A stretch of DNA of 64,000 nt from Caulobacter sp. 73W (GCF_041021955.1 NZ_CP158375.1:1364001-1428000); one strand, 5' to 3'; shown: positions 1 to 8,650, counted from the first letter of the stretch. Numbers and translations are program-made. Notes: generated by a model not told the origin, from the letters alone.

Positions 1-84
1 ACCTGGGACGACTTCGAACCCCGGGCGGTCGAGAAGGAAGTCGTACGCTGGGTGAAGCGGGTCTTCCGCGACTACGCTCGATAA
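1..84 (+). CDS. C-terminal end of an unidentified protein (partial)
   Basis: An open frame runs from the window edge to a TAA at 82-84 and encodes the last 27 residues of a protein. The tail is rich in charged and aromatic residues (WDDFEPR near the start, VFRDYAR at the end). I do not recognise the family from so short a piece. Its stop codon lies just before an A-run that forms the T-tract of the terminator serving the oppositely oriented fixK, so the two genes converge here. Confidence 0.6.
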   Translation, partial: TWDDFEPRAVEKEVVRWVKRVFRDYAR

Positions 85-117
85 AAAAATAGGCGCGGAC
101 TGGGAGAGTCCGCGCCT
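83..117 (-). terminator. Intrinsic terminator downstream of fixK
   Basis: A perfect 11-bp stem (91-101 pairing with 107-117, arm AGGCGCGGACT) with a 5-nt loop is followed, on the minus strand, by a run of seven T residues (plus-strand A-run 83-89). This is a classical rho-independent terminator about 33 bp after the fixK stop. It has no T-run in the plus direction. Confidence 0.88.
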
Positions 118-149
118 GAGGGAACAGGTCCTGGCGGACCGGGGGTTCT

Positions 150-803
150 TCAGGCTGCAGCCTGAAGCAGGCGGCGGTCGCAAAGGACCACATGGCGGGA
201 GGTGGCGCGGTTGATGCGGTTCTCGCGCTCCATCTGGGAAAGGATCCGCGAGACCGTCTCGATGGTCAGGCCCAGGTAATCGGCGATGTCGGTTCGCGAC
301 ATGGGCAGGTCTACACCGTCGCAGGCGGGGGCGCGCTCGGCCATGTCGGCGAGGAAGGCTTCGACCCGTTCGGCGGCGGTGCGGCGGCCCAGCAACATCA
401 TGTGGCCCTGGGTGCGTTGCAGGTGCTGGTCGGTCAGGGCCCACAGGCCGGCGCCAACAGTGGGGTCGGCGGCGGCGGCCTTGTGCAGGGCCACGCGTCG
501 GACCAGCATCACCTCGCAGGCGCCGACAGCCTCGGCGGAGGTGCGGTGGGTCTCGCAAAGCTCCATGCCGAAGACCTCGCCCGGCATATGGAAGCCGACG
601 ACCAGACGGCGGCCGTCATCCAGGAAGCGAAGGGTGCGGACTACGCCCGACACGACCTTGTAGGCGAACTCGGCCTGCTCATCCTCGCCGAAGATCTCTT
701 CGTTACGCGAGAAGGTCATGCAGAAGCCCGACACATCGACGCCGGCCGCGAAAGTCGCCGGTTGCGGCGGCGTGGCGGCGTGAATGACTTCCAGAGAACG
801 CAT
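150..803 (-). CDS. fixK: FixK-type Crp/Fnr family transcription regulator
   Basis: A 217-residue Crp/Fnr-family activator. The N-terminal two thirds form a cyclic-nucleotide-binding-like beta-roll (FHMPGEVFGM near residues 71-80). The C-terminal winged helix has the FixK/FNR recognition helix (LTIETVSRILSQME, near residues 178-191). It lacks the N-terminal cysteine cluster of FNR, as expected for FixK, which is controlled by expression level and not by its own iron-sulfur cluster. It is transcribed divergently from fixL, and the gap holds a FixJ-like site. In the known circuit phospho-FixJ activates fixK, and FixK then activates high-affinity oxidase genes and fixT. Those oxidase genes are not in this window. 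The ATG at 803 gives the normal family length. Confidence 0.9.
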   Translation of the reverse strand: MRSLEVIHAATPPQPATFAAGVDVSGFCMTFSRNEEIFGEDEQAEFAYKVVSGVVRTLRFLDDGRRLVVGFHMPGEVFGMELCETHRTSAEAVGACEVMLVRRVALHKAAAADPTVGAGLWALTDQHLQRTQGHMMLLGRRTAAERVEAFLADMAERAPACDGVDLPMSRTDIADYLGLTIETVSRILSQMERENRINRATSRHVVLCDRRLLQAAA

Positions 804-877
804 GGCTTTCTAAGCCCCCTTGATTGATGAGGAAGGCTTAGGCCGCGCCAAGACCACACGAAATTCAGGGATATCGC

Positions 878-885
878 CTACGTAG
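878..885. promoter_or_regulatory. FixJ-like binding site in the fixK-fixL gap
   Basis: The palindrome CTACGTAG matches 7 of 8 positions of GTAMGTAG, the motif I recall for high-affinity FixJ binding in rhizobia. It lies 75 bp upstream of the fixK start and 87 bp upstream of fixL, where FixJ would be expected to act on fixK. The motif is short and the match imperfect. Confidence 0.4.
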
Positions 886-971
886 TATCCACAGGGTGCG
901 CGGCTTTTGATGATGCGTCACGCTCGCCGCTTCTTCTCATCCCATGCCGCCCGCGCTACAGCGGTCTCCGC

Positions 972-2471
972 ATGCGGCAGCTCTGGCGTAAAATGGACGA
1001 CAACGCACGCCCGCTCAGTGAAGGCATCGGCCACGCGTGCACCTTCGCCTCCATCACCATCTGCCTGGTCATCTGGGCCGCCTTCACGCCCTACCTGCCC
1101 TTGGGCTCGCAGGTCCTGATCTTCATTCCCGCCGTCCTGGTGGGCGCGGGCCTCAGCGGCATCGGCGGCGGTCTGGCGGCCGGCGCCGTGGGTCTGGCCG
1201 CCGGCGGGTGGGCCGCGTCGAAAGGCGGCTGGACCTGGGACGAGATGTTCCCCTTCGCCGTCTTCGCCGTGGCCGGTCTGTCGATCACCGCCACGGGCGC
1301 GGCGGCCCGCCGTTGGCGCTGGCGTCATATCGAGGCCAACCGTCACCTGGCCGAGCGTGAGGCGCATCTCCGCTCGATCCTCGACACCGTGCCCGACGCG
1401 ATGATCGTCATTTCCGAGGATGGGCTGGTGCAGTCGTTCAGCCCCGCCGCAGAGCGGCTGTTCGGCTGGACCGCCGCCGAGGTGCTGGGCAAGAACGTCA
1501 GCATGCTGATGCCCAATCCCTATCGGGACGCGCACGACGGCTACATGACCCGCTATCACACCACCGGCGAGCGGCGGATCATCGGCCGCGGCCGCGTCGT
1601 GGTGGGCGAGCGCAAGGACGGCTCGACCTTCCCCATCGAACTGTCGGTGGGCGAGATGAAGCCCGGCGAGCGGCGCTTCTATACCGGCTTCATCCGCGAC
1701 CTGAGCGAACGGCAGGAGACCGAGGCGCGACTGCAGGAGCTGCAGACGGAGCTGGTCCACATCTCCCGCGCCACCGCCATGGGCGAAATGGCCTCGGCCC
1801 TGGCGCATGAGCTGAACCAGCCGCTGGCGGCGATCGCCAACTACCTGCGCGGCGCCAAGCGCCTGATGGAAGGCGCGCCGGCTCCGGACGCGCGGGTGGG
1901 CGACGCCCTGGAAAAGGCGTCCGACCAGGCCCTGCGCGCCGGCCAGATCATCCGTCGCCTGCGCGACTTCCTGGCCCGGGGCGACACCGACCGCCGGGTG
2001 GAGAACCTCAGCAAGCTGGTCGAGGAGGCCAGCGCCCTGGCCCTGGTCGGCGCCAAGGAGCTGGGCGTTCGGGTGCGCTTCGACCTCGACCCTTCGGTCG
2101 ATCTGGTCCTGGCCGACCGGGTGCAGATCCAGCAGGTGGTGCTGAATCTGATCCGCAACGGCCTGGACGCCATGGAGCAGTCGCAACACCGTCGCCTGGT
2201 GGTCGAAACCAGCCCCGCCGACGACAACATGGTGCTGCTGTCGGTTTCGGACACCGGCTCGGGCCTGGCCGAGGAGGTGCGCGATCATCTCTTCCAGGCC
2301 TTCATCACCACCAAGCCTTCTGGCATGGGGGTGGGGCTTTCGATCTGCCGCACCATCGTCGAGGCGCATGGCGGCAAGATCTTCGCGCAGAACAACGCCG
2401 ATGGCGGGGCGACCTTCGCCTTCACCCTGCCGCGCGCCGTGGAAGAAGAGGAGGCCGCCGATGGCCGCTGA
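972..2471 (+). CDS. fixL: FixL oxygen-sensing haem histidine kinase
   Basis: A 499-residue membrane histidine kinase that senses oxygen through haem. Residues about 22-112 contain hydrophobic segments that fit the FixL membrane domain. Residues about 130-250 form a PAS domain with the FixL haem signature: His188 in AHDGYMTRY is the expected proximal ligand, and IIGRGR (about 203-208) carries the conserved distal-side arginine region. The kinase core follows, with phospho-acceptor His279 in ALAHELNQP, then N-box [16 protein letters not shown] and GMGVGLS nucleotide motifs. Deoxy-FixL phosphorylates FixJ. The gene overlaps fixJ by 11 bp, so they are co-transcribed. An in-frame ATG at 993 is an alternative start. 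Confidence 0.94.
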   Translation: MRQLWRKMDDNARPLSEGIGHACTFASITICLVIWAAFTPYLPLGSQVLIFIPAVLVGAGLSGIGGGLAAGAVGLAAGGWAASKGGWTWDEMFPFAVFAVAGLSITATGAAARRWRWRHIEANRHLAEREAHLRSILDTVPDAMIVISEDGLVQSFSPAAERLFGWTAAEVLGKNVSMLMPNPYRDAHDGYMTRYHTTGERRIIGRGRVVVGERKDGSTFPIELSVGEMKPGERRFYTGFIRDLSERQETEARLQELQTELVHISRATAMGEMASALAHELNQPLAAIANYLRGAKRLMEGAPAPDARVGDALEKASDQALRAGQIIRRLRDFLARGDTDRRVENLSKLVEEASALALVGAKELGVRVRFDLDPSVDLVLADRVQIQQVVLNLIRNGLDAMEQSQHRRLVVETSPADDNMVLLSVSDTGSGLAEEVRDHLFQAFITTKPSGMGVGLSICRTIVEAHGGKIFAQNNADGGATFAFTLPRAVEEEEAADGR

Positions 2472-3069
2472 GGGACAGGTCCACGTCATCGACGACGACG
2501 ACGCCATGCGCGACAGCCTTTGCTTCCTGCTGGAGACCTCCGGCCTGTCGGCGCGCGGCTTTCCCTCCGCCTCGGCCTTTCTGGAAAACCTGTCGACGGT
2601 CGCCGAAGGCTGCGTGGTCACCGACATCCGCATGCCCGGCATGTCGGGGCTGGAGCTGGTGCGCGTCCTGCGCGGCATGCGGCCGGACCTGCCTGTCGTG
2701 GTGATGACAGGACATGGCGACATCCCCATGGCGGTCGAGGCCATGAAGAGCGGCGTGGTCGACTTCCTGGAAAAGCCCTTCGCCGAAGACGCCATGATCG
2801 GCGCGGTGCGCCGTGCCCTGGACGGCGCGCGCAGCCCCATGCGCCCCGCCGTGGACAATGGTCCCGTTTTGGCGCGCATGGAGACCCTGGCGCCCCGCGA
2901 ACGCCAGGTGATGGACGGCCTGGTCGCCGGCAAGCCCAACAAGGTGATCGCCTTTGACCTGGGCATCAGCGTGCGCACCGTCGAGGTCTATCGCGCCAAC
3001 GTCATGACCAAGATGCAGGCCGCCAGCCTGTCGGAACTGGTCCGCATGGTGCTGCTGGCCGGCGGCTAA
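2461..3069 (+). CDS. fixJ: FixJ response regulator
   Basis: A 202-residue response regulator. The receiver domain (about 1-120) has phospho-acceptor Asp55 (VVTDIRMPG), Thr83 (VMTGHGD) and Lys105 (LEKPF). The C-terminal LuxR/NarL-type helix-turn-helix (about 138-200) includes [21 protein letters not shown] and [11 protein letters not shown] placed the start at the ATG inside the end of fixL because this gives a normal FixJ N-terminus directly before the first beta strand (QVHVIDDDD). The frame stays open upstream, but that part is antisense-free fixL coding sequence. It should be phosphorylated by FixL and activate fixK. Confidence 0.93.
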   Translation: MAAEGQVHVIDDDDAMRDSLCFLLETSGLSARGFPSASAFLENLSTVAEGCVVTDIRMPGMSGLELVRVLRGMRPDLPVVVMTGHGDIPMAVEAMKSGVVDFLEKPFAEDAMIGAVRRALDGARSPMRPAVDNGPVLARMETLAPRERQVMDGLVAGKPNKVIAFDLGISVRTVEVYRANVMTKMQAASLSELVRMVLLAGG

Positions 3070-3074
3070 CACTG

Positions 3075-3088
3075 TTGCGCCAGATCAA
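3075..3088. promoter_or_regulatory. FixK box before the fixT-like gene
   Basis: TTGCGCCAGATCAA fits the FixK/FNR-type consensus TTG(A/C)-N6-(T/G)CAA exactly. Its centre is 66 bp upstream of the ATG at 3148. If FixK acts from the usual position -41.5, transcription would begin near 3123, leaving a leader of about 25 nt. This supports FixK control of the downstream receiver gene. Confidence 0.65.
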
Positions 3089-3147
3089 GGACGCCCCCGT
3101 TTCCATCGCGCAGGGTGAGCGCCTCTCCTTCCCCGCGGAAACGCGCC

Positions 3148-3582
3148 ATGTCCCAGAGTCCCTATTGCGCCGTCGTTGTCGATGACGACGCCGCCGTGCT
3201 GGCCTCGATCCGCTTCGTGCTTGAGGCGGAGGGCCTGAACGTCCTGACCTTCGAAAGCGCCAAGGCGGTCCTGGCGGCCGACCTTCCCGAGCAGGGCTGC
3301 CTGATCCTGGACCAGCTGATGCCCGGCGCGACCGGGCTTGAGCTGCTGTCGCAGCTGCGTCAGCGCGGTGTGGAACTGCCGGCTCTGCTGCTCACCAGCA
3401 GTGCGACCCCCGCCGTCCGGCGCGCGGCTCAGGCGGCCGAGACGCCGGTTCTGGAAAAGCCCGTCTTCGGCGAGACCCTGGTCCGAACCTTCCTGGACAG
3501 AGCCTCGACCGGCAGGCGGCCCACGGCCCGGCCGCGCCGTCCCGTTCGAGGCATCAGAGAGAATCAGCAGCCCCCGGCCTAG
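3148..3582 (+). CDS. fixT: FixT-like single-domain receiver protein
   Basis: A 144-residue receiver with no output domain. Acidic pocket DDD at 12-14, phospho-acceptor Asp55 in LDQLMPG, Thr83 and Lys104 in LEKP are all present. It is closest in style to the FixJ receiver, and the last 30 residues are a basic, proline-rich tail. In Caulobacter, FixT is a FixK-activated receiver-like protein that inhibits FixL and binds an iron-sulfur cluster. Position after fixLJ and the FixK box upstream support that role here. Only two cysteines are present (Cys7, Cys51), so cluster binding cannot be assumed. The ATG at 3148 puts the receiver at the N-terminus; an ATG at 3115 would add 11 residues. Confidence 0.65.
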   Translation: MSQSPYCAVVVDDDAAVLASIRFVLEAEGLNVLTFESAKAVLAADLPEQGCLILDQLMPGATGLELLSQLRQRGVELPALLLTSSATPAVRRAAQAAETPVLEKPVFGETLVRTFLDRASTGRRPTARPRRPVRGIRENQQPPA

Positions 3583-3695
3583 GGGGTTCGCCGACGCCCG
3601 TTCGACCAGAAGTCCCGGCCACAGCGTTGCCGTTGCGGCGCCCATGGCCTACGATTTCTGACACCGGTTACCATAAGGCCGGACGGGAGAACGCC

Positions 3696-6600
3696 ATGAG
3701 TAAGACCGCCCTTCTGCTGGGCTGCGCCAGCATCAGCCTTCTGACGGCGGCGCCGTCTCTGGCGGCCGAGCCGGGCCTACTGTTCCACCTGTCCGGCGAC
3801 AAGGGCGCGACCGCCGACTTCGCCGCGGGCGATCCTGTCCCGAACTTCATCGACAAGGTCCGCCCCATCACCGAGGGCAAGGCCGGCCCCGGCCTGCAGG
3901 CCGACGACGACGGCATCCTGGCCTGGAACGCTCCGGGCAACATCCAGGCCCAGCGCGGCACGCTGTCGTTCTTCTGGCGCTCTGGCTATCCGGTCGGCGT
4001 GGCGCCGTTCGTGATCTTCCGCGTCGGCTACGCCGACCATACGAGCTGGGACATGGCGTTCCTGCGCATCGACTGGAACGGCCACGGCTTCGACGCCTTC
4101 GTCACCGACAACGGCCTGGCCCGCAGCCGCGTGTCCTTCCGCCTCGACCAGCCGCCCAAGGCCGATGCGTGGACCCACCTGGCCTTCACCTGGGACGAGA
4201 CCAGCGGCGTGCAGCTGTTCGTGGACGGCAAGCTGGCCGCCTCCAAGTCGGTGAAGGCCGTCTATGACGCCGGCCTCGACCAGTTCGGCATTGCCGGCCG
4301 GGTCATCGCCCCGCACCAGGTGCAGAGCCGCTACAACTTCCTGCGCGGCGGGGAGATGGACGAGATCCGCGTCTATGACCTCGCCCTTGATGGGGCCGCC
4401 GTCGCCAACCTGGCCCGCAATGAGACGCCGACCGCCGGCGCCGCGATCGACAGCCTGGAAGATGCGGCCACGCGCGCCGCCTGGAACCTGCGCTACGGCT
4501 GGAACAAGGCCCTGCCGCCCTATCTCGACGCCCCTTCGACCCGCGTCCGCAAGGTCGAGTTCACCGACGCCAAGGACATCAAGCAGTGGATGTGGCGGGC
4601 GCTGGACGGCATTCCGGAGACCACCTGGCCCGGCGTCTACAACCGCTCGCGCATCGAAGGTCGCGACGACTATTTCCCGCTGCCCGACTGGAATGTCTAT
4701 GTGGAAGGCGGCAAGACCCTGCGCCTGGCCATGCCGGACGAGCCGGTGAACCGCATCGAGATACAGGGGCCGGCCCTCGGCGACCTGACCTGGGCCAAGG
4801 CCGAAGGCGCGGACGGCGCCAAGGTCGCCACCCGCCCGAAGGGTCAGGCCCGCACCGTCACCATCCTGGACAAGCCGCTGACCGGCGGGGTGCTGAGCTT
4901 CACCAATACCGAGCAGGAAACCCCGATCCAGGAGATCTGGGCCTATGACGTCGGCGCGGGCGCGGAGCCCAAGGGCGCCTTCACCATGAACTACACGGTG
5001 AAGGCCGACGTCGCGCCGGACTACACCAACCTGAGCGCCCTGAACGCCTATGTGGCCGGTCGGCATCCGGCCGGCGAACGGGCCGTGGTCACGGCGGTCC
5101 CCGATGGCGCGCCGACCCGCAAGCGCCCGGCCTCCGACATGGACGCCAAGGGCCTGCCCATCGTCCACGTCATGATCCCCTCCGGCTTCGGCGCCGCGCC
5201 GGCGGCCCAGCCTCTGGCCCGCAACTGGGCCTATGGCTGGGAGAACGCCCGCGACGGCCTGGACGGCGTCGCCATCGACCTGCCGGCGCTGAAGGCGACC
5301 GATCCGAACGCCAAGCTGATCGCCCTGAACATCCAGGTGAAGGACCCGATCTGGCCGGGCCGCAACATGATCGACGTCAGCGTCTCGGTGAAGCCGGGCG
5401 AGGCGCGCAGCCTGTGGCTGGACCTGCGCGACCGCATCCTGACCGACGACAGCCTGTACCTGACCATCGCCGCCAACGACGCCGCCTTCGGCCCGCGCGC
5501 CCTTGAGGGGGCCAAGATCCGCCTGGTGTTCAAGGACCGCGAGGCGGCCAAGGCCGAGCACATCGTCGACCGCTTCAACCAGGTGAAGGACAACTGGGCC
5601 TTCCTGGTGGAGGAGCACACCACCTCCCAGCGGCAGGGCCTCTATCGCCGCATCTACGCCGACATCACCGACCTGCTGCGCGTCGACCCCGACCACAAGC
5701 ACGGGCGCGAGTACTGGGGCGACATCACCTTCGGCAGCCAGGGCTGGCCGGCCTATGAGCAGCCCAAGGCCCCGGCGGGGGCGCCGCTGTGGGCCTTCCG
5801 CCAGACCGAGGACCTCAAGCGCGTCTCCAAGTTCATCAACTGGTGGATCGACGAGCGCCAGGTTCCCTATGGCGACTTCGGCGGCGGCATCTCCGACGAC
5901 TCCGACCTCAGCCAGCAATGGCCGGGCCTGGCGATGATGGGCGTGCAGCCGGACAAGATCCGCAATTCGGTCAACGCCCTGGCCGACGCCGCCTACAAGA
6001 ACGGCATGTTCACCAACGGCCTGGCGACCATCGCCACCGACGAACTGCACGCCTACGAGGAGGGGATCAACACCAACAGCCTAGCCCTGGTCTCCGACTA
6101 TGGCGACCCGCTGGCGGTGGAGCGGCTGTTCACCACCGTGAAGGCCCTGCCCCGGATCATCGACCGCAATCCCGCCGGCCACGTCCACTTCAACAGCAAC
6201 TGGTTCAGCGGCTCGATGTCGTACCGCGAGGGGCCGTGGGAGTGGCAGAAGCCCTACTCGTTCGGGATCGTGCACCCGGCCATCGCCATCGGCGACTACA
6301 ACGGCGACAAGGCCGCCCGCGACCTGGTGATCGGCCTGGCCGACGGCTATCTCGCCCACGGCAAGCCCGGCGCCGACGGCAAGCTCAGCTATCCTAACGA
6401 GATCAACTGGCGCTCCGACGCGGAGCGCGGCGGCACGGTGCTGCAAGGCTCCGGCTCGGGTGGTCCGTTCCAGCTGTTCTGGACGGCGTGGCGCTGGACC
6501 GGCGACGACAAGTACCTGGCGCCGATCCGCTGGCGGATCGAACGCAATGGCTGGCGCTCGCTGAACGACATCAACGAGAACGCCTGGCCGCACCTGAACC

Positions 6601-7490
6601 TGGACGACGCGGGCAAGGCTGCGATCCTGAAGGCCGCAGAGCGCGGCGGCGGGTTCGAGCGCTACGTCGCCTGGAGCCTGACCGGCGACAAGAAATACCT
6701 GGAGGCCCTGTACGCCGACGAGCTGCAGTGGGGCGACCAGCACATGTACATGCACACCGAGGGCCACTGGTGGTCCGACCGCGTGGAGATCCCCAGCGAC
6801 CTGCTGCAACGCTCGCGCCTGGGCGGCATCGCCAACAAGCGCGGCCAGATGCTGGCCAGCCACCGAGTCAGCTGGACCTTCGGCGAGGCGAGCGGCGAGG
6901 ACGTGGGGGTGCTGATCAAGGATGGCTCGACGACCGGCTTCAAGGTCATCGCTTACAACCTCACCGACAAGCCGGTGACGGCGACCATGACCGGCTGGGA
7001 CATCGGCACGGGCCAGTGGAGCCTGACCCAGGGCGTGGACGGCGACGGCGACGACGCCATCGACGGCGAGCGCCAGAACCGCGCCGTCGCCTTCGGCCGA
7101 ACCGAACAAGTCAGCGTGGTTCTGCCGCCCCGCCAGACCGCCATTCTCGACATGGCCCTGACCACACCCGGCGATGCGCCCGAGCGTCGGGCCGACCTGG
7201 GCGTCGGTCGCGGCGACGTGACGGTGAAGGGGCGGACGGTCACCGCCGTGGTCCACAGCCTCGGCGCTGTCGATACGGCTCCGGCCACGGTCGAACTGGT
7301 CGATGCCGCAGGCAAGGTGCTGGCCTCCGCCGCCGTGCCCGCGCTGAAGGCGCCGACCAATCTGGAGCCCCAGACCCGTGCCGTGCGCCTGTCATCGCCC
7401 GCTGGGATCACGGCGTCCGGCCTGAAGGTGCGACTGGTCACCAACCAGCCGCAGATCACCCGCCTCAACGACGAGACGATGGTCCCCTGA
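3696..7490 (+). CDS. Large secreted LamG-domain protein, predicted carbohydrate-active
   Basis: A 1264-residue exported protein of unknown function. Residues 1-24 form a signal peptide ending in APSLAA. Residues about 30-240 form a LamG/concanavalin-like jelly roll (LAFTWDETSGVQLFVDGKL is diagnostic). The next about 380 residues look beta-rich. Residues about 620-1070 are helical and rich in Trp, Tyr and Asp, with repeated hairpin-like units (NTNSLALVSDYGDP, LFWTAWRWTGDDKYL), resembling the alpha/alpha-toroid of polysaccharide lyases and glycosidases. The C-terminus is beta-sandwich-like. I could not assign a CAZy family. The start with the GGACGGGAGA ribosome site at 3681 precedes the signal peptide. 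A degenerate hairpin follows the stop. Confidence 0.75.
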   Translation: MSKTALLLGCASISLLTAAPSLAAEPGLLFHLSGDKGATADFAAGDPVPNFIDKVRPITEGKAGPGLQADDDGILAWNAPGNIQAQRGTLSFFWRSGYPVGVAPFVIFRVGYADHTSWDMAFLRIDWNGHGFDAFVTDNGLARSRVSFRLDQPPKADAWTHLAFTWDETSGVQLFVDGKLAASKSVKAVYDAGLDQFGIAGRVIAPHQVQSRYNFLRGGEMDEIRVYDLALDGAAVANLARNETPTAGAAIDSLEDAATRAAWNLRYGWNKALPPYLDAPSTRVRKVEFTDAKDIKQWMWRALDGIPETTWPGVYNRSRIEGRDDYFPLPDWNVYVEGGKTLRLAMPDEPVNRIEIQGPALGDLTWAKAEGADGAKVATRPKGQARTVTILDKPLTGGVLSFTNTEQETPIQEIWAYDVGAGAEPKGAFTMNYTVKADVAPDYTNLSALNAYVAGRHPAGERAVVTAVPDGAPTRKRPASDMDAKGLPIVHVMIPSGFGAAPAAQPLARNWAYGWENARDGLDGVAIDLPALKATDPNAKLIALNIQVKDPIWPGRNMIDVSVSVKPGEARSLWLDLRDRILTDDSLYLTIAANDAAFGPRALEGAKIRLVFKDREAAKAEHIVDRFNQVKDNWAFLVEEHTTSQRQGLYRRIYADITDLLRVDPDHKHGREYWGDITFGSQGWPAYEQPKAPAGAPLWAFRQTEDLKRVSKFINWWIDERQVPYGDFGGGISDDSDLSQQWPGLAMMGVQPDKIRNSVNALADAAYKNGMFTNGLATIATDELHAYEEGINTNSLALVSDYGDPLAVERLFTTVKALPRIIDRNPAGHVHFNSNWFSGSMSYREGPWEWQKPYSFGIVHPAIAIGDYNGDKAARDLVIGLADGYLAHGKPGADGKLSYPNEINWRSDAERGGTVLQGSGSGGPFQLFWTAWRWTGDDKYLAPIRWRIERNGWRSLNDINENAWPHLNLDDAGKAAILKAAERGGGFERYVAWSLTGDKKYLEALYADELQWGDQHMYMHTEGHWWSDRVEIPSDLLQRSRLGGIANKRGQMLASHRVSWTFGEASGEDVGVLIKDGSTTGFKVIAYNLTDKPVTATMTGWDIGTGQWSLTQGVDGDGDDAIDGERQNRAVAFGRTEQVSVVLPPRQTAILDMALTTPGDAPERRADLGVGRGDVTVKGRTVTAVVHSLGAVDTAPATVELVDAAGKVLASAAVPALKAPTNLEPQTRAVRLSSPAGITASGLKVRLVTNQPQITRLNDETMVP

Positions 7491-7501
7491 GAAAGGCTTC
7501 T

Positions 7502-7524
7502 GCGGCCGGGCTGCGCCCGGTCGC
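7502..7524 (+). terminator. Possible hairpin terminator after the LamG gene
   Basis: GCG-g-CCGGGC pairs with GCCCGG-t-CGC around a TGC loop, 12 bp after the LamG stop. The stem is strong but there is no T-tract, so termination is not certain. Confidence 0.35.
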
Positions 7525-7550
7525 GGAACCTTCAACCTTTACGCATTGTT
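7525..7550 (+). promoter_or_regulatory. Near-consensus EcfG/SigT promoter before a receiver gene
   Basis: GGAAC-N17-TGTT differs from the general-stress consensus GGAAC-N16/17-CGTT in one base of the -10 element. It lies 20 bp upstream of the ATG at 7571. Weak on its own. Confidence 0.3.
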
Positions 7551-7570
7551 AAGATAATTCTTCGGAACCG

Positions 7571-7957
7571 ATGGACCGCCAGAGCGCTCCATTCGGCATG
7601 CAGACTGCCGCCCCCATTCTGATCGTCGAGGATGACGTCCTTGTTCGTATGGTGGCGGCCGCGGCCCTCGAGGACGCCGGCTACCGCGTCATCGAAGCCG
7701 ACTGCGCCGCCGAGGCGTTGCAGGTCCTGGCCGGCGACGAGGCGGTATCCATACTGTTCACCGACATCAACATGCCAGGGATGGACGGACTTGAGCTGGC
7801 CCGGCTGGCCAGTGAACGGCGTCCCGGCCTGATGGTTGTCCTGACCTCGGGTTACGAGCAGCCGCGTCCGGAAGAACTGCCCGAACACGGCCAGTTCCTG
7901 CCCAAGCCGTATCTTCCCGAACAGATGATGGCGCTGATGACGGCGATCGCCGCCTGA
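7571..7957 (+). CDS. Single-domain response regulator receiver
   Basis: A 128-residue stand-alone CheY-like receiver. It has the acidic pair in VEDDVLVR, the phospho-acceptor Asp in FTDINMPGMDG, a Thr/Ser switch in VVLTSGYEQ, and Lys in LPKPY. No output domain follows. It lies alone between the LamG gene and a chemoreceptor pseudogene, so no partner kinase is evident; the hybrid kinase at 12488 is a possible but unproven partner. The ATG at 7598 (MQTAAPILIV) would give a tighter receiver N-terminus. It does not have the FATGUY motif of general-stress receivers. Confidence 0.8.
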   Translation: MDRQSAPFGMQTAAPILIVEDDVLVRMVAAAALEDAGYRVIEADCAAEALQVLAGDEAVSILFTDINMPGMDGLELARLASERRPGLMVVLTSGYEQPRPEELPEHGQFLPKPYLPEQMMALMTAIAA

Positions 7958-8082
7958 TCCTCCCACGCGCTGCAACCTAGCGTCGCGATCTCCGCCGAAC
8001 CGCTCAGGTTGACGTTGCGTTAAGCTCAAATCCACCGGTCCAGGGCCGACTGGGCGCGTCGTTCTTCCCCCAGATCGGACAA

Positions 8083-8650
8083 ATGCCCTCAGATATTTCC
8101 ACCAAGGTCAGCCTAACGGTCGTGGCCGCCTTCCTGATTCTGCTGCCTTCACTGCTGTTGATCGTGGCCAAGAACTCCCTCGACTTCGCCAAGACCCAGG
8201 CGGTGGCCCAGCAGGAAACCAGCATGCGGGTCGCCTGGGACGCCATCGGCGGACGCCACGCCACCTTCTCGCGGCAAGGCGACCAGTTGCTGGCGAACGG
8301 CGAGCCCCTCAACGGCGACATCGCCTCTGTCGATCACATCAAAGAGCTGGTCGGCGGCGTCGCCACCGTGTTCATGGGCGACACCCGGATCGCCACCAAC
8401 GTCCTGGAGGTCGATGGCGGCCGCGCGATCGGCACCAAGCTGGCGGCGAGCCCCGTCCATGACGCGGCCGGTCTTTCCGAGGTCAACATCGCGGTGAACC
8501 AGATGGACCAGACCACGCAGCACAACAGCGATGGCCAGCAGTTCCTCGAACTTCAGCCAGTCCCTGCTGCGCGAGGTGGGCATGCTCAAGCGCCTGGTGG
8601 AGCGGTTCCAGGTGAGCGGAACGCCTTCGGCTCGCCGGATGGCCGCCTAG
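8083..8650 (+). pseudogene. Methyl-accepting chemotaxis protein remnant
   Basis: The 5' part encodes a chemoreceptor N-terminus: a membrane segment (residues about 8-28) and the first part of a periplasmic Cache domain (DQLLANGEPLNGD, VGGVATVFMGDTRIATNV). The Cache domain stops at about residue 127 and joins directly to the far C-terminal part of an MCP signalling domain (AAGLSEVNIAVNQMDQTTQ). The second membrane helix, HAMP domain and most of the signalling hairpin are missing. A frameshift follows: the proper C-terminus (ASSSSNFSQSLLREVGMLKR, then LVERFQV) continues in another frame to the TAG at 8648-8650. At least one large internal deletion and one frameshift are therefore visible. Confidence 0.85.

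Noticed and set aside
819..835. TTGATTGATGAGG as a FixK/FNR box before fixK
   Set aside because: Only the left half fits TTGAT-N4-ATCAA; the right half-site is missing.
918..2978. Long open frame (686 codons) on the minus strand opposite fixL-fixJ
   Set aside because: It is the complement of two overlapping, clearly recognised genes; its translation is low-complexity Arg/Gly/His sequence without domains. High GC content produces such shadows.
3777..6050. 757-codon minus-strand frame inside the LamG gene
   Set aside because: Antisense shadow of a gene with signal peptide and LamG domain; composition is Gly/Val/Arg-rich and has no domain pattern.
7996..8021. CGAAC-N17-CGTT before the chemoreceptor remnant as an EcfG promoter
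   Set aside because: One mismatch in the conserved -35 GGAAC, and the downstream gene is broken, so there is no supporting context.
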